From Nitrososphaerota archaeon (lineage in GTDB: Archaea > Thermoproteota > Nitrososphaeria > Nitrososphaerales > JACPRH01), in the NCBI GenBank assembly GCA_023379805.1, contig JAMCPI010000012.1, positions 159,777 to 223,776 of the forward strand: a DNA stretch of 64,000 nucleotides. Direction: 5' to 3'. The notes beneath the pieces were generated by a model. That model saw nothing but the letters and a program-made list of their open reading frames with translations, was not told the origin of the DNA and made no database searches. This document shows, piece by piece, positions 32,556-40,410 of the stretch (position 1 is its first letter; each line of letters starts with the position of its first letter). The position numbers were made by a program, and so were the translations under genes.

Positions 32556-34528
32556 CTGACGTAGCGCCCGATGAGTGGAGCAAGGAGAATCAGGAGTATC
32601 TCGTCGAGTGCATAAACCAAGTCAAAACTACCCTTCACGACCATGTCGGCATGACTAAAGTGATTGACGCATACATCGCTAAGCTGCTTCCCGGCGAAAA
32701 ACCGCGTTGGAATAATAAATCATCTCCACCTGCAATAGATCATCTCTGCACCATCTTCGGGCTGTCAGACTTTGAAAGATCGATTTTACTCCTCTGCGCC
32801 GCCGCAGAACTGGACTCCGAAGTGCCAACTCTGTGTGCCAAGGCACAGGGAAACCCTGCAGCAGCCTACCCTACGTTTTCACTTGCTCTCGCAGCGCTCC
32901 CTGACGCGCATTGGAGCGCCCTTACCCCCGCATCTCCTCTACGTCGATTCAAGTTAATCGGCCTCTATGGTTCTCCGCAAATGCCTATCACTAAATGTCA
33001 GCTCCAAATTGAGGAAAGGATACTGCACTACCTAACAGGAATCTCATACCTAGATCAGTCTCTTAGAGGATTAATGGAGTCGATACGAGCTGGCGCACCC
33101 TTGAGTGAGTCCCAGAAAAAGACTGGTGAGCTGATACTTCAGGAGTGGAAGCAAGGAAAGAGGCTTTTCAGCTTCCAGCTGACCGGGTCTGATGAAACAA
33201 GCAAGAAAATCGTTGCAAACTGGGTGTGTAACCAGCTAGGCCTCCAGCTCTGGCAAATGCCTAGCGAGCTCATACCCAGCAAACCTGAAGACGTAGAATC
33301 ACTTGCTCAGCTCTGGACAAGAGAATCAGTGCTGTTTAACGCTGGCCTATACATTTCGTCGCCAGAGATTGAGCCAGCAACGCAAAAAACGGTTAAGCGG
33401 TTTGCGGAACGCTTAGACTGCGCGGTATTCCTCTCCACAACCGAGCAATGGCCAAGCCTCAACAGACCCACCATATCGCTTGAGGTGTCTAAACCAACAA
33501 AACCGGAGCAACGAAACTTCTGGAAATCTCTACTTGGCGGAGCAGTTCCTGCGGAGAACGCTGACCAACTCGACCTCGAGATCCTGAAGGTCGTTAACCA
33601 GTTTAACCTCAACGCGTCATCAATCGAATCAGCTGCTCTGGATGCAACCTTTGCGATTAGCCGCGGCGAAGATTTATCATCAGCCCTATGGTCTGCAAGT
33701 AGAAAGGTGGCTCGGCCTCGCCTGTCGGAGTTGGCGCAGCTAGTAGTACCAAAGGCAAAGATGGATGATCTTGTTTTACCGGAGAGGGAGAAGGAGCTGC
33801 TTCGCAGCATCATAGCGAACGTCAGGCAACGCTATCGCGTATACGAGGAGTGGGGTTTTAGCAAGGGCAGCGATAGAGGTCTCGGTATAACCGCTCTCTT
33901 CTCAGGGGTCAGCGGCACCGGCAAAACTATGGCGGCCGAGGTGCTTGCGGATGAGTTGAAGCTGGATCTCTTCAAAATTGATCTTTCGATGGTTGTAAAC
34001 AAGTATGTGGGGGAGACTGAGAAGAACCTTAGAAAAATTTTTGATGCCGCCGAGGACGGTGGCGCGGTGCTGTTTTTCGATGAGGCTGACGCATTGTTTG
34101 GCAAGAGAAGCGAGGTTCGCGATAGCCACGATAGGTACGCTAACATAGAGATCGGCTATCTTCTTCAAAGAATGGAGGCGTATAGAGGACTTGCGATTCT
34201 GACAACAAACATGAAGAACGCCATAGACACCGCGTTCATGAGGCGCATCAGATTCGTTGTGAACTTTCCTTTCCCCGATGAAAAGAGCCGGAAGGAGATA
34301 TGGCGAAAAGTTTTCCCTCCGTCAGTCCCGATCAACAAACTGAACTTCGACCTCCTCGCACAGCTGGATGTGACGGGCGGCCATATCCGCAACATAGCTC
34401 TCGGTGCATCATTCCTCGCAGCCGAAGAAGGAATACCGGTCAACATGAACCACATTAACCGCGCCGCCAAAGAAGAGTATAACAAGATGGAGCGCCCAAT
34501 GCCCAATGCCAAGTTCGTGAGAGAATGA
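32552..34528 (+). CDS. AAA+ ATPase of the injection system (Afp15-like)
   Basis: A 658-residue ATPase. Its C-terminal AAA+ module has Walker A GVSGTGKT (residues 452-459), Walker B FFDEADALFG (D about 510) and NIEIGYLLQRMEAYRGLAILTTNMKNAIDTAFMRRIRFVVNFPFPD with sensor and arginine-finger residues. The N-terminal half (FGLSDFERSILLLCAAAELDSEV, DQSLRGLMESIR) is the usual eCIS extension and may be a second degenerate ATPase-like domain. Afp15-type ATPases are conserved in eCIS but absent from phage tails. They are thought to act in assembly or cargo loading. Start TTG and stop both overlap neighbours by four bases. Confidence 0.95.
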   Translation: MTDVAPDEWSKENQEYLVECINQVKTTLHDHVGMTKVIDAYIAKLLPGEKPRWNNKSSPPAIDHLCTIFGLSDFERSILLLCAAAELDSEVPTLCAKAQGNPAAAYPTFSLALAALPDAHWSALTPASPLRRFKLIGLYGSPQMPITKCQLQIEERILHYLTGISYLDQSLRGLMESIRAGAPLSESQKKTGELILQEWKQGKRLFSFQLTGSDETSKKIVANWVCNQLGLQLWQMPSELIPSKPEDVESLAQLWTRESVLFNAGLYISSPEIEPATQKTVKRFAERLDCAVFLSTTEQWPSLNRPTISLEVSKPTKPEQRNFWKSLLGGAVPAENADQLDLEILKVVNQFNLNASSIESAALDATFAISRGEDLSSALWSASRKVARPRLSELAQLVVPKAKMDDLVLPEREKELLRSIIANVRQRYRVYEEWGFSKGSDRGLGITALFSGVSGTGKTMAAEVLADELKLDLFKIDLSMVVNKYVGETEKNLRKIFDAAEDGGAVLFFDEADALFGKRSEVRDSHDRYANIEIGYLLQRMEAYRGLAILTTNMKNAIDTAFMRRIRFVVNFPFPDEKSRKEIWRKVFPPSVPINKLNFDLLAQLDVTGGHIRNIALGASFLAAEEGIPVNMNHINRAAKEEYNKMERPMPNAKFVRE

Positions 34529-34788
34529 AGATTCAACTGAACATAGACGAACTAGTCCTCCAAGGATTCAGCAGAAACGACGCGGCCGATCTGGACAAAC
34601 TTATCCGGGAAGAATTAACTAGTTTGATAAAAAAAGAAGGGCTGCCAACCAGCTTGCGAACCGGAGAAAAAAGGTCCCCCCAACTAGCCGGCAAATCGTT
34701 TGATATATCGCGTAACAGTAATGATTCGAAATCGCTTGGAACACATATCGCCAAGTCAATCTATAGAATCTTGAGTACAGGAGACTAA
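34525..34788 (+). CDS. Small conserved eCIS-associated protein
   Basis: An 87-residue protein beginning MKIQLNIDELVLQGFSRNDAADLDKLIREEL and ending LGTHIAKSIYRILS. Short proteins with an N-terminal I-x-I-x-E-L-V-L-x-G-F pattern and a C-terminal LG-x-x-IA-x-x-IY-x-x-L commonly sit between the ATPase and DUF4157 genes of eCIS loci. The middle is low-complexity. The function is unknown; the position suggests a role with cargo. Start ATG overlaps the ATPase stop (ATGA). Confidence 0.8.
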   Translation: MKIQLNIDELVLQGFSRNDAADLDKLIREELTSLIKKEGLPTSLRTGEKRSPQLAGKSFDISRNSNDSKSLGTHIAKSIYRILSTGD

Positions 34789-34811
34789 CTGATGGATGGC
34801 GATAAGTAGAC

Positions 34812-36467
34812 TTGGGTGAGTTCTATTGGGCAGAAAAGAGTGAAGCGGCATCTGACAGAGCTTGGAGGCCGACTACAGCGAAAACTGAACTTGAGTCGCT
34901 GCAAAATCAGCGTTATGATTGTCCACTTCCGAGCCCGGAATCAGGTACAGCGACTGAGGCTGTGGCACCGGCTGCTCATCCTTTCATTCAGGCAAAGCTG
35001 AACGTGAGTCAGCCAGACGATCCTTTTGAACAGGAGGCCGATAGTATAGCTAATCAAGTAATGGCGATTGGTAAAACTGTGTATAGCCAAGCATCTTCAG
35101 TTTCGCCAGATCTAAATCAAAACAGCTTTAACAAACACATAAACCTAGAAGGCAAGGAGAATCTGCAAAGACAATCGCTAAACGAGAATGTGACACTTCA
35201 GGCTAAGCAGCGCAGCTCTGAACGCTCATTCTCCACCAAGACCATGGAGAACGTTGCTAACGCGGTTAGAGGCGGCGGTCAACCGCTACCTGAATCTGAA
35301 CGAGCCTTCTTTGAGCCTCGCTTTGGACATGACTTCAGCAAAGTACGTGTTCACACCGATGCGGAGGCTGCGGAGGTGGCGCGGGCTACAAATGCGCGGG
35401 CCTACACTCTAGGGCAAGATATCGTATTCGGAGAAAACGAGTACCGCCCGAGTACCGTTGAGGGGATGAGGCTGCTGGCGCATGAGTTAACCCATACCGT
35501 TCAGCAGGACAATATCTTTTACAGACAGACATCCACTATTGAAAAGAAAGAGATCGAGACACCTGACGTTCTGGCGAGGAAGATGCGCGAGGCTTTTAGG
35601 GGCGCAGGTACTGATGAGGACGAAGTTTACCGCATACTAGAATTTCCTGGTCCAACCGTCCGCGCCATGATAAATTACTATAACGATCATTACAACGATC
35701 ACACTGGGAAAGGCTTGGTCGAGGATATATATGATGAATTCTCAGGTGATGAGCTGCAAAAAGCGTTAAGCTTACTCAATAAAGCTGAGATTGATAAAAA
35801 CATAGATTACAGGACAACCCCTATCCCGTCTGCAGTTGCAGGAGAAGCCGGTAAGGTCTGGGTCGGACTTATAGTGAGAGGGAAGTGGTCTAAAGAGCAC
35901 CACCCAGGAGTGATGGAGCAACACGCTGACGTAGTCGTCCCAAGCGCAGCTGGAGAAATGAAGACAGTTGGGTACTTCGGTGATGTCGGAACCGGGTCCT
36001 CAGCAAGCAGTGGGATGGGTTTGCAGGGGATATCAGCAGATATGAACTGGTTTCTAACCTACAGGCCGTATTACGTGGATCTAGAATTGGCCAAGCTCGT
36101 TGATATGAAGTCCAGCCTAATCCTGATCAAGGCTACACAGAGTCAAGCTGATACCTTATCTAAATACTGGGAAGATCTAAAAGCTGATCCCGGCACTTTT
36201 TATATTCTCGGAGCTAACTGCTCGACAGCCGCAGCAGCAGGTTTTGAAAAAGCTAGCGTAACAAAGGAGATCAGCGGACTAGATACTCCTGACAATCTTT
36301 TCGAACAGTTACGAAGCGAGTATAAAGATGCGTATATGATTTCAGGATATTACGGATACATTAAAGCTGGTCGTAAGTGGGCTATGGTCGGCGGCAGCCC
36401 TAGCCTGGTCGATCCCGGAGTAGGCCCTTGGCTAGGACCGTTCATCACTGAAAAAATACTCAAATAA
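34812..36467 (+). CDS. Candidate eCIS effector: DUF4157, annexin-like repeat and permuted NlpC/P60-like domain
   Basis: A 551-residue protein at the end of the sheath operon. The leader motif FIQAKLNVSQPDDPFEQEADSIANQVM (about residue 58) precedes a DUF4157 domain with ESERAFFEPRFGHDFSKVRVHTD and HELTH at 224-228. Residues about 258-325 resemble one annexin repeat (FRGAGTDEDEVYRIL...LVEDIYDEFSGDELQKALSLL), a calcium and membrane-binding fold. The C-terminal domain has a histidine in MEQHADVVV (H371) and a cysteine in LGANCSTAA (C470). This His-before-Cys order suggests a circularly permuted NlpC/P60-type peptidase, amidase or acyltransferase. Fold and activity are inference. TTG 34812 is the first start after an in-frame stop. 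No signal peptide is visible, as expected for a loaded payload. Confidence 0.82.
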   Translation: MGEFYWAEKSEAASDRAWRPTTAKTELESLQNQRYDCPLPSPESGTATEAVAPAAHPFIQAKLNVSQPDDPFEQEADSIANQVMAIGKTVYSQASSVSPDLNQNSFNKHINLEGKENLQRQSLNENVTLQAKQRSSERSFSTKTMENVANAVRGGGQPLPESERAFFEPRFGHDFSKVRVHTDAEAAEVARATNARAYTLGQDIVFGENEYRPSTVEGMRLLAHELTHTVQQDNIFYRQTSTIEKKEIETPDVLARKMREAFRGAGTDEDEVYRILEFPGPTVRAMINYYNDHYNDHTGKGLVEDIYDEFSGDELQKALSLLNKAEIDKNIDYRTTPIPSAVAGEAGKVWVGLIVRGKWSKEHHPGVMEQHADVVVPSAAGEMKTVGYFGDVGTGSSASSGMGLQGISADMNWFLTYRPYYVDLELAKLVDMKSSLILIKATQSQADTLSKYWEDLKADPGTFYILGANCSTAAAAGFEKASVTKEISGLDTPDNLFEQLRSEYKDAYMISGYYGYIKAGRKWAMVGGSPSLVDPGVGPWLGPFITEKILK

Positions 36468-36597
36468 AATATTGTTCTGGGCCCTAAGCAAGTATCAAGC
36501 AATTAAACTAAAACATGTGACAACATCCAATCGTACTATGAGCGCGGTTTGCAGATGGAATTCTGTTGCAGGAGCAAAATCTAGATCGATGTCGCTA

Positions 36598-36800
36598 TTA
36601 GGTGAGATTGGTCGGGTTATTCTCGTTACGCAGAATTTCCCTCACCTTCTCTAGATCTGCCTCCGTATTCACGTTGATGAAGCAACGAAGTGGCTTGTCC
36701 ACGGATCGAAGCTGCTCAACAGGAACATAGTTAATCTTCTCCAGCCGATTAATCGCATGCACGATGCGAATTCCACCCGCCTCAATTGCATCGTGGAAGG
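36598..36800 (-). pseudogene. mobA: mobA 3' fragment (molybdenum cofactor guanylyltransferase)
   Basis: On the reverse strand the sequence reads KAFHDAIEAGGIRIVHAI, then NRLEKINYVPVEQLRSVDKPLRC, then FINVNTEADLEKVREIL, and stops at TAA 36598-36600. The NVNT-x-x-DL ending is typical of MobA-type nucleotidyltransferases. Only about the last 65 residues remain. The N-terminal GGxSxRMG nucleotide-binding part is absent, and the frame meets a stop soon after the join near 36790. The gene is a remnant, truncated exactly where the mobB remnant begins. Confidence 0.75.
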
Positions 36801-37017
36801 CCTTTCGAGAGAGGATGTTGCTAAGATTGTGTCTTCAAAGGATGTCAAGGACGCGGAACGTATTCTTGAGGGGTTAAGCCCACCAATTATGGCTATCACC
36901 GGGCGAATATCGAATGATGAGTCAGGACCAATACAGGGGATATCAGTAGTAAACATAATGAATGATGGCGAGCGATTAGTCGACATCGTAGTTGAGCAGC
37001 TAAATCTAAAGCGGTGA
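36780..37017 (+). pseudogene. mobB: mobB 3' fragment (molybdenum cofactor biosynthesis GTP-binding protein)
   Basis: The plus strand encodes IVEGLSREDVAKIVSSKDVKDAERILEGL, then PPIMAITGRISNDES, then GISVVNIMNDGERLVDIVVEQL. This fits the C-terminal half of archaeal MobB-like proteins, where an IVEG segment follows the P-loop domain. The P-loop half is missing. A short ORF can be drawn from ATG 36757, but its first residues are antisense mobA. The identification rests on a family pattern from memory and is less certain than mobA. Confidence 0.6.
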
Positions 37018-37176
37018 TTAGGTTCCGTTTCTTTCTCTGACGATCACGTAGAATAGATAACGTGTACCAATCGAAAATGAAACAGAGCTACTGATGAAGC
37101 CAAAATTGTGGTTCTAAAACGGCGGGGGCAACTGGAAACCCAATTGTTATATTGACTCTGCATAGCTAGACTGGTT

Positions 37177-38349
37177 ATGTCCAGAAAGGTTCTGGGAGTG
37201 ACGCTTGAGATTTTTCTGCTAGGTATTGTCAGCATGCTGACGGACATCAGCTCGGAGATGATATTCTCGGTATTCTCGATCTTTTTCATAGTCGTGCTCG
37301 GCGCTTCGGCTGCCTTGCTTGGTGTCGTCGAGGGTTTGGCGGATTTCGCTGCATCATCGCTTGATTACTTGTCAGGATTCGTTTCTGATAGGACAGGCAA
37401 ACGGAAGCGTTTTGCAATACTTGGTTACGGCGCATCGGCGATAGCAAAAGGAATTCTGATATTTGCAAATTCTGTTCCGGTGGCTGCGTTCTTCCGTGTG
37501 TTCGAGCGTTTCGGCAAATCCATCAGGGGCCCGCCACGTGACGCTTGGATATCGTCGATTGCTGAAAAGTCCAACAGAGGATATGCCTTTGGTGTTCACA
37601 AAGCGCTGGACAAGATGGGCGCAATCGTCGGCCCGTTGTTGGCGTATGCGTTCTTCAGCGTATTCACGCAGACATTCGACTCGTTCAGGCTGTTGTTCAT
37701 AATAGCTCTCGTACCCGCCGCTGCGTCAACACTTATGCTGTTCTTTCTCAAAGACAAGCCGTCCCAACCGAAGGAAAGGGAAAACATTTTCAAAGCATAC
37801 AAAAAACTGGACAAACGCTTCAAGCGTTACCTCATAGCTGCGGCTGTCTTTTCAATAGCTTATTTCAGCTTCGGCTTCTTGCTGCTCAAGGCGTATGTCA
37901 CCGGCTTTTCCCTTGCTGACGTCATACTTCTTTATGCACTGTTTAACGTTTCGTTCGTCATCGTTTCTGCGCCTATCGGCCGGCTCGGTGACAAAATCGG
38001 AAGAAGCAAGATAATCGCTTCGAGTTACGTTCTCTACGCCGTGATGGTCATCGGTTTCATTTTCGCATCGACCAAAATCGAGATAATCGCGCTGTTCGTT
38101 CTTTTCGGCATCTTCTACGCCATCGACGAAGGCCAAACTAAAGCGTATATCTCAGATTTGGAACAATCAAAGCGCGGCACCGCGATAGGCTTCTACAACT
38201 TCATGACCGGATTAATCTATCTGCCCGCATCGGCGATAGCTGGCTTTCTATGGCTCGTAAACCCATCATACGCGTTCACATTTGCTGCTGCATTCTCGCT
38301 AGGCGCGCTCGTGATATTCTTGAGTTTGCAGAAATCAGACAGTAAATGA
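37177..38349 (+). CDS. Major facilitator superfamily transporter
   Basis: A 390-residue membrane protein with about 12 hydrophobic segments. The N-terminus LEIFLLGIVSMLTDISSEMIFSVFSIFF and the loop SGFVSDRTGKRKRFAILGYG (the MFS loop 2-3 motif, D-R-x-G-K-R-K) place it in a common MFS subfamily of unknown substrate. VFERFGKSIRGPPRDAWISSIAEKSNRGYAFGVHKALDKMGAIVGP is a second family landmark, and GRLGDKIGRSKII is the matching loop in the second half. Drug or small-metabolite efflux is possible; nothing adjacent indicates a substrate. It stands alone between the mob deletion scar and the HicAB region. Hydrophobic and polar residues alternate as expected, with no frameshift. Confidence 0.9.
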   Translation: MSRKVLGVTLEIFLLGIVSMLTDISSEMIFSVFSIFFIVVLGASAALLGVVEGLADFAASSLDYLSGFVSDRTGKRKRFAILGYGASAIAKGILIFANSVPVAAFFRVFERFGKSIRGPPRDAWISSIAEKSNRGYAFGVHKALDKMGAIVGPLLAYAFFSVFTQTFDSFRLLFIIALVPAAASTLMLFFLKDKPSQPKERENIFKAYKKLDKRFKRYLIAAAVFSIAYFSFGFLLLKAYVTGFSLADVILLYALFNVSFVIVSAPIGRLGDKIGRSKIIASSYVLYAVMVIGFIFASTKIEIIALFVLFGIFYAIDEGQTKAYISDLEQSKRGTAIGFYNFMTGLIYLPASAIAGFLWLVNPSYAFTFAAAFSLGALVIFLSLQKSDSK

Positions 38350-38365
38350 TACATGCTGTAAATTA

Positions 38366-38420
38366 TCAGCGTGCCCAGAGAGACTTGGGGCGTTAATTAA
38401 GCTAAAAGTGGGCTCAAAAT
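38366..38420. repeat. tRNA-Arg-derived direct repeat, copy 1 (left of HicAB)
   Basis: TCAGCGTGCCCAGAGAGACT followed at the same offset by GGGCTCAAAAT, matching copy 2 at 39052 without gaps. The preceding bases TGTAAATTATCAGCG also match the 3' flank of the intact tRNA-Arg at 45.2 kb. Confidence 0.7.
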
Positions 38421-38476
38421 ATGCGGCCGTAAGTGGGCTCGAGTGGCGAACTCTCTGAAGCATACTCAAACTTATG

Positions 38477-38707
38477 CTACTCTTCTTCCAGTAATTTGGC
38501 GAGTTCATCTGAAGATATTCGCAGGTCCAGCGCAATCTTGCTGAGTAATCCTCGCCCAAGCTCTCCATGCCCGTGTCGGGGAACCACGGTTATTCGGCTA
38601 TCCTGATGTTTAAAGACCATGTGGCTTCCATGAATCCTCTCCAAAGTGAAGCCTAATTTTGCCAGTGTCTTAATGACTGTTCTGGCCTTGGTAGGCTTGA
38701 GAGGCAA
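38477..38707 (-). CDS. hicA: HicA-type mRNA interferase toxin
   Basis: A 76-residue protein of the HicA/YcfA family: PTKARTVIKTLAKLGFTLERIHGSHMVFKHQDSRITVVPRHGHGELGRGLLSKIALDLRIS. The catalytic histidine lies in GSHMVF (residue about 28) of the double-stranded RNA-binding-like fold. HicA cleaves mRNA when not held by HicB. It starts 16 bases after the HicB gene on the same strand, so antitoxin comes first. The pair sits between two repeats related to the tRNA-Arg 3' end, which suggests it arrived as a small mobile unit. Confidence 0.92.
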   Translation of the reverse strand: MPLKPTKARTVIKTLAKLGFTLERIHGSHMVFKHQDSRITVVPRHGHGELGRGLLSKIALDLRISSDELAKLLEEE

Positions 38708-38723
38708 ATGATAGTTTCACTGT

Positions 38724-38978
38724 CTATTTCTTTTTAATTCTGAGCTGCTGTACACCAATGAACTCTGGTGGCCGCTTCGGCTCAGCTACTTGGAGATAAG
38801 CTTCAATAGCTTCTCTCACTCGCCGGTTTAAACTATCAAGAGTCTTTGCTTGAGTATGACAACCAGGCAGCTCCACAACCGAAGCCACATAGTACCCATC
38901 CTCATCTTTCTCAATGAGAACATTAAAGATCCTCTCGCTAGTATCCGCCTTCAACGTTAACCAAAATGCGTACCTCAC
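38724..38978 (-). CDS. hicB: HicB-type antitoxin
   Basis: An 84-residue protein with the partial RNase H-like HicB fold: IFNVLIEKDEDGYYVASVVELPGCHTQAKTLDSLNRRVREAIEAYLQ. It would bind and neutralise HicA. Many HicB proteins carry a C-terminal DNA-binding domain. This one ends soon after the core (PEFIGVQQLRIKKK), so autoregulation through its own domain is not evident. The ATG at 38978 gives a longer N-terminus than usual. TTG at the sixth codon is an alternative start. Confidence 0.9.
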   Translation of the reverse strand: MRYAFWLTLKADTSERIFNVLIEKDEDGYYVASVVELPGCHTQAKTLDSLNRRVREAIEAYLQVAEPKRPPEFIGVQQLRIKKK

Positions 38979-39051
38979 TAAGCAAGATAAACTTACCTAA
39001 ACAAATCTCCAGCTTTAAGGTGAGGAAAAAGTTGTCGAGTGCAGAAGTACG

Positions 39052-39106
39052 TCAGCGGGCCCAGAGGGACTAGAAGCGTTTACGGTTCTGGTTTTGGGCT
39101 CAAAAT
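39052..39106. repeat. tRNA-Arg-derived direct repeat, copy 2 (right of HicAB)
   Basis: TCAGCGGGCCCAGAGGGACT followed by GGGCTCAAAAT at the same offset as copy 1. The first 20 bases match the acceptor/T-stem end of tRNA-Arg at 45210-45229 except near their right end. Confidence 0.7.
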
Positions 39107-39709
39107 CGTGGCTAAGTATTGCAAGCTAGCATGTTTTAGATGTAATGCATACACAATCGCAGGCGTCGTTCACGGAAGATGCTATATCCTACCCAGCGAT
39201 TGATAATGCTCAAACAGGCCTTGTTTGGAACCAAGGCCTTCCTGTCGTCACGATTATGTCACATAAGAGGTCGTTGTATACGTATCACACGCTAGGACAA
39301 GGAAATTACTTGTCTACAGAACAGTAGTTACCGATAGTAACGAAAAATGAATAGAGAAGTATGCTTCAGGCGGCGGATCTTACTTTGGATAGAAACGTCA
39401 CGTCTGACCTGATTTATGCGATACTTCTTGCCACTTAAAAGTGCTAGATATGGCTGCGTAATAATGAACGGTGGGCTAGCTAGCGTCCCCTTCTTCCTCT
39501 TGGTTGACTTGCTATCTGAGCGCATACGGGGCACTCGTAATTATTTCCAACAAGCCTCGTGCGCACTTTGTGTGTTGTACATATTTGCGATTGTTGCATG
39601 CTATATCTTGCAGAACCCTACCTTATTACTCTTTGAAGGCCATAGGCTTTGCGCTTAAGCGCATCCGTCTAGAACGTCTCGCCTCAGAACGACTTGATGG
39701 ATCAAGCCG
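39107..39709. other. Region without a convincing gene
   Basis: Only short overlapping ORFs on both strands with no recognisable motif. Next to the tRNA-derived repeats, it looks like degraded or non-coding sequence. Confidence 0.5.
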
Positions 39710-39961
39710 TTAGATATCAGATTTCTCCTCCACATACAAAGAAGCATATCTAATGATATTATCTTTTTCCGGTTCCTTGTTCATCATTTGATCCATGACT
39801 TTCCAATACAAAAGCGATTCAAACAAGTCTAGTCCAATGTAAAAGCTCAGAGGCCCCAGAGCGGTCCAGAACCCAGTTTCACCCATTACGTAACCCGAGA
39901 CGAATAAAGTAATCTGTTTTATGGGGGCTAAAGACATGTAAAGGGCTCGGGCCCGGTTCAT
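39710..39961 (-). CDS. Small membrane protein, possibly DUF2061-like
   Basis: An 83-residue protein starting at ATG 39961 (a TTG five codons upstream is possible). Two hydrophobic stretches are visible: IKQITLFVSGYVMGETGFWTALGPLSFYIGL and the following helix. The pattern of a Lys before the first helix and a Gly-rich turn recalls DUF2061 two-helix membrane proteins, but the match is weak. The C-terminus is charged. There is no operon partner, and the function is unknown. Confidence 0.5.
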   Translation of the reverse strand: MNRARALYMSLAPIKQITLFVSGYVMGETGFWTALGPLSFYIGLDLFESLLYWKVMDQMMNKEPEKDNIIRYASLYVEEKSDI

Positions 39962-39976
39962 CTTCCCCACTTTCAA

Positions 39977-40410
39977 TGTTAATCATTATGATCAACGAGC
40001 CTTCATAACAAGCCCATATAAACCCAGACTAGTGATTTGGGTATGCCGAAATCGTCATTGTTGACTCATACTGTTCTACGGTGATGTTTCATTTGTGATG
40101 GTAAAAATGGCTTTATATTCATCTGCTTTCTCGCTCGTTAAGCAGATCAGCTGGCATTCTGACGTGTCCTTGTTTGTGCAGAGAAGGTCAATATTCAGCA
40201 CCTGTAACTTTCTATGTATTCACAACGCTGTGAGGGAAGTCTCGCAGACATTAACGACACTTGCCTAGATATGTCAAATGGGTCGTTTTTAAAACCCGCA
40301 TACAGAACACATTATTTCGAAGGTCGATTTGTCCTGTCCTCAATGTTCGTTATTGTCATTTAGATATCCACATTAATTGAGTAGAACTAGTTTAGGTCTT
40401 ACCCAATAAC
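39977..40410. other. Intergenic region, nothing recognised
   Basis: AT-rich stretch between a small membrane-protein gene and the hflX stop. I see no ORF, tRNA or clear repeat in it. Confidence 0.5.

Noticed and set aside
4986..36467. Prophage or type VI secretion system
   Set aside because: There are no capsid, portal, terminase or lysis genes and no TssJ/L/M or ClpV. The Afp15-like ATPase, DUF4255 and DUF4157 proteins are eCIS markers.
36472..36654. 60-codon ORF after the annexin-like effector
   Set aside because: It overlaps the mobA remnant and has no coding character.
36669..36986. Reverse-strand ORF of 105 codons
   Set aside because: It lies in a different frame from the mobA remnant and antisense to mobB; no family pattern.
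39145..39658. Short ORFs on both strands between HicAB and the membrane protein
   Set aside because: They overlap each other with no motif or ribosome-binding site; probably degraded sequence.
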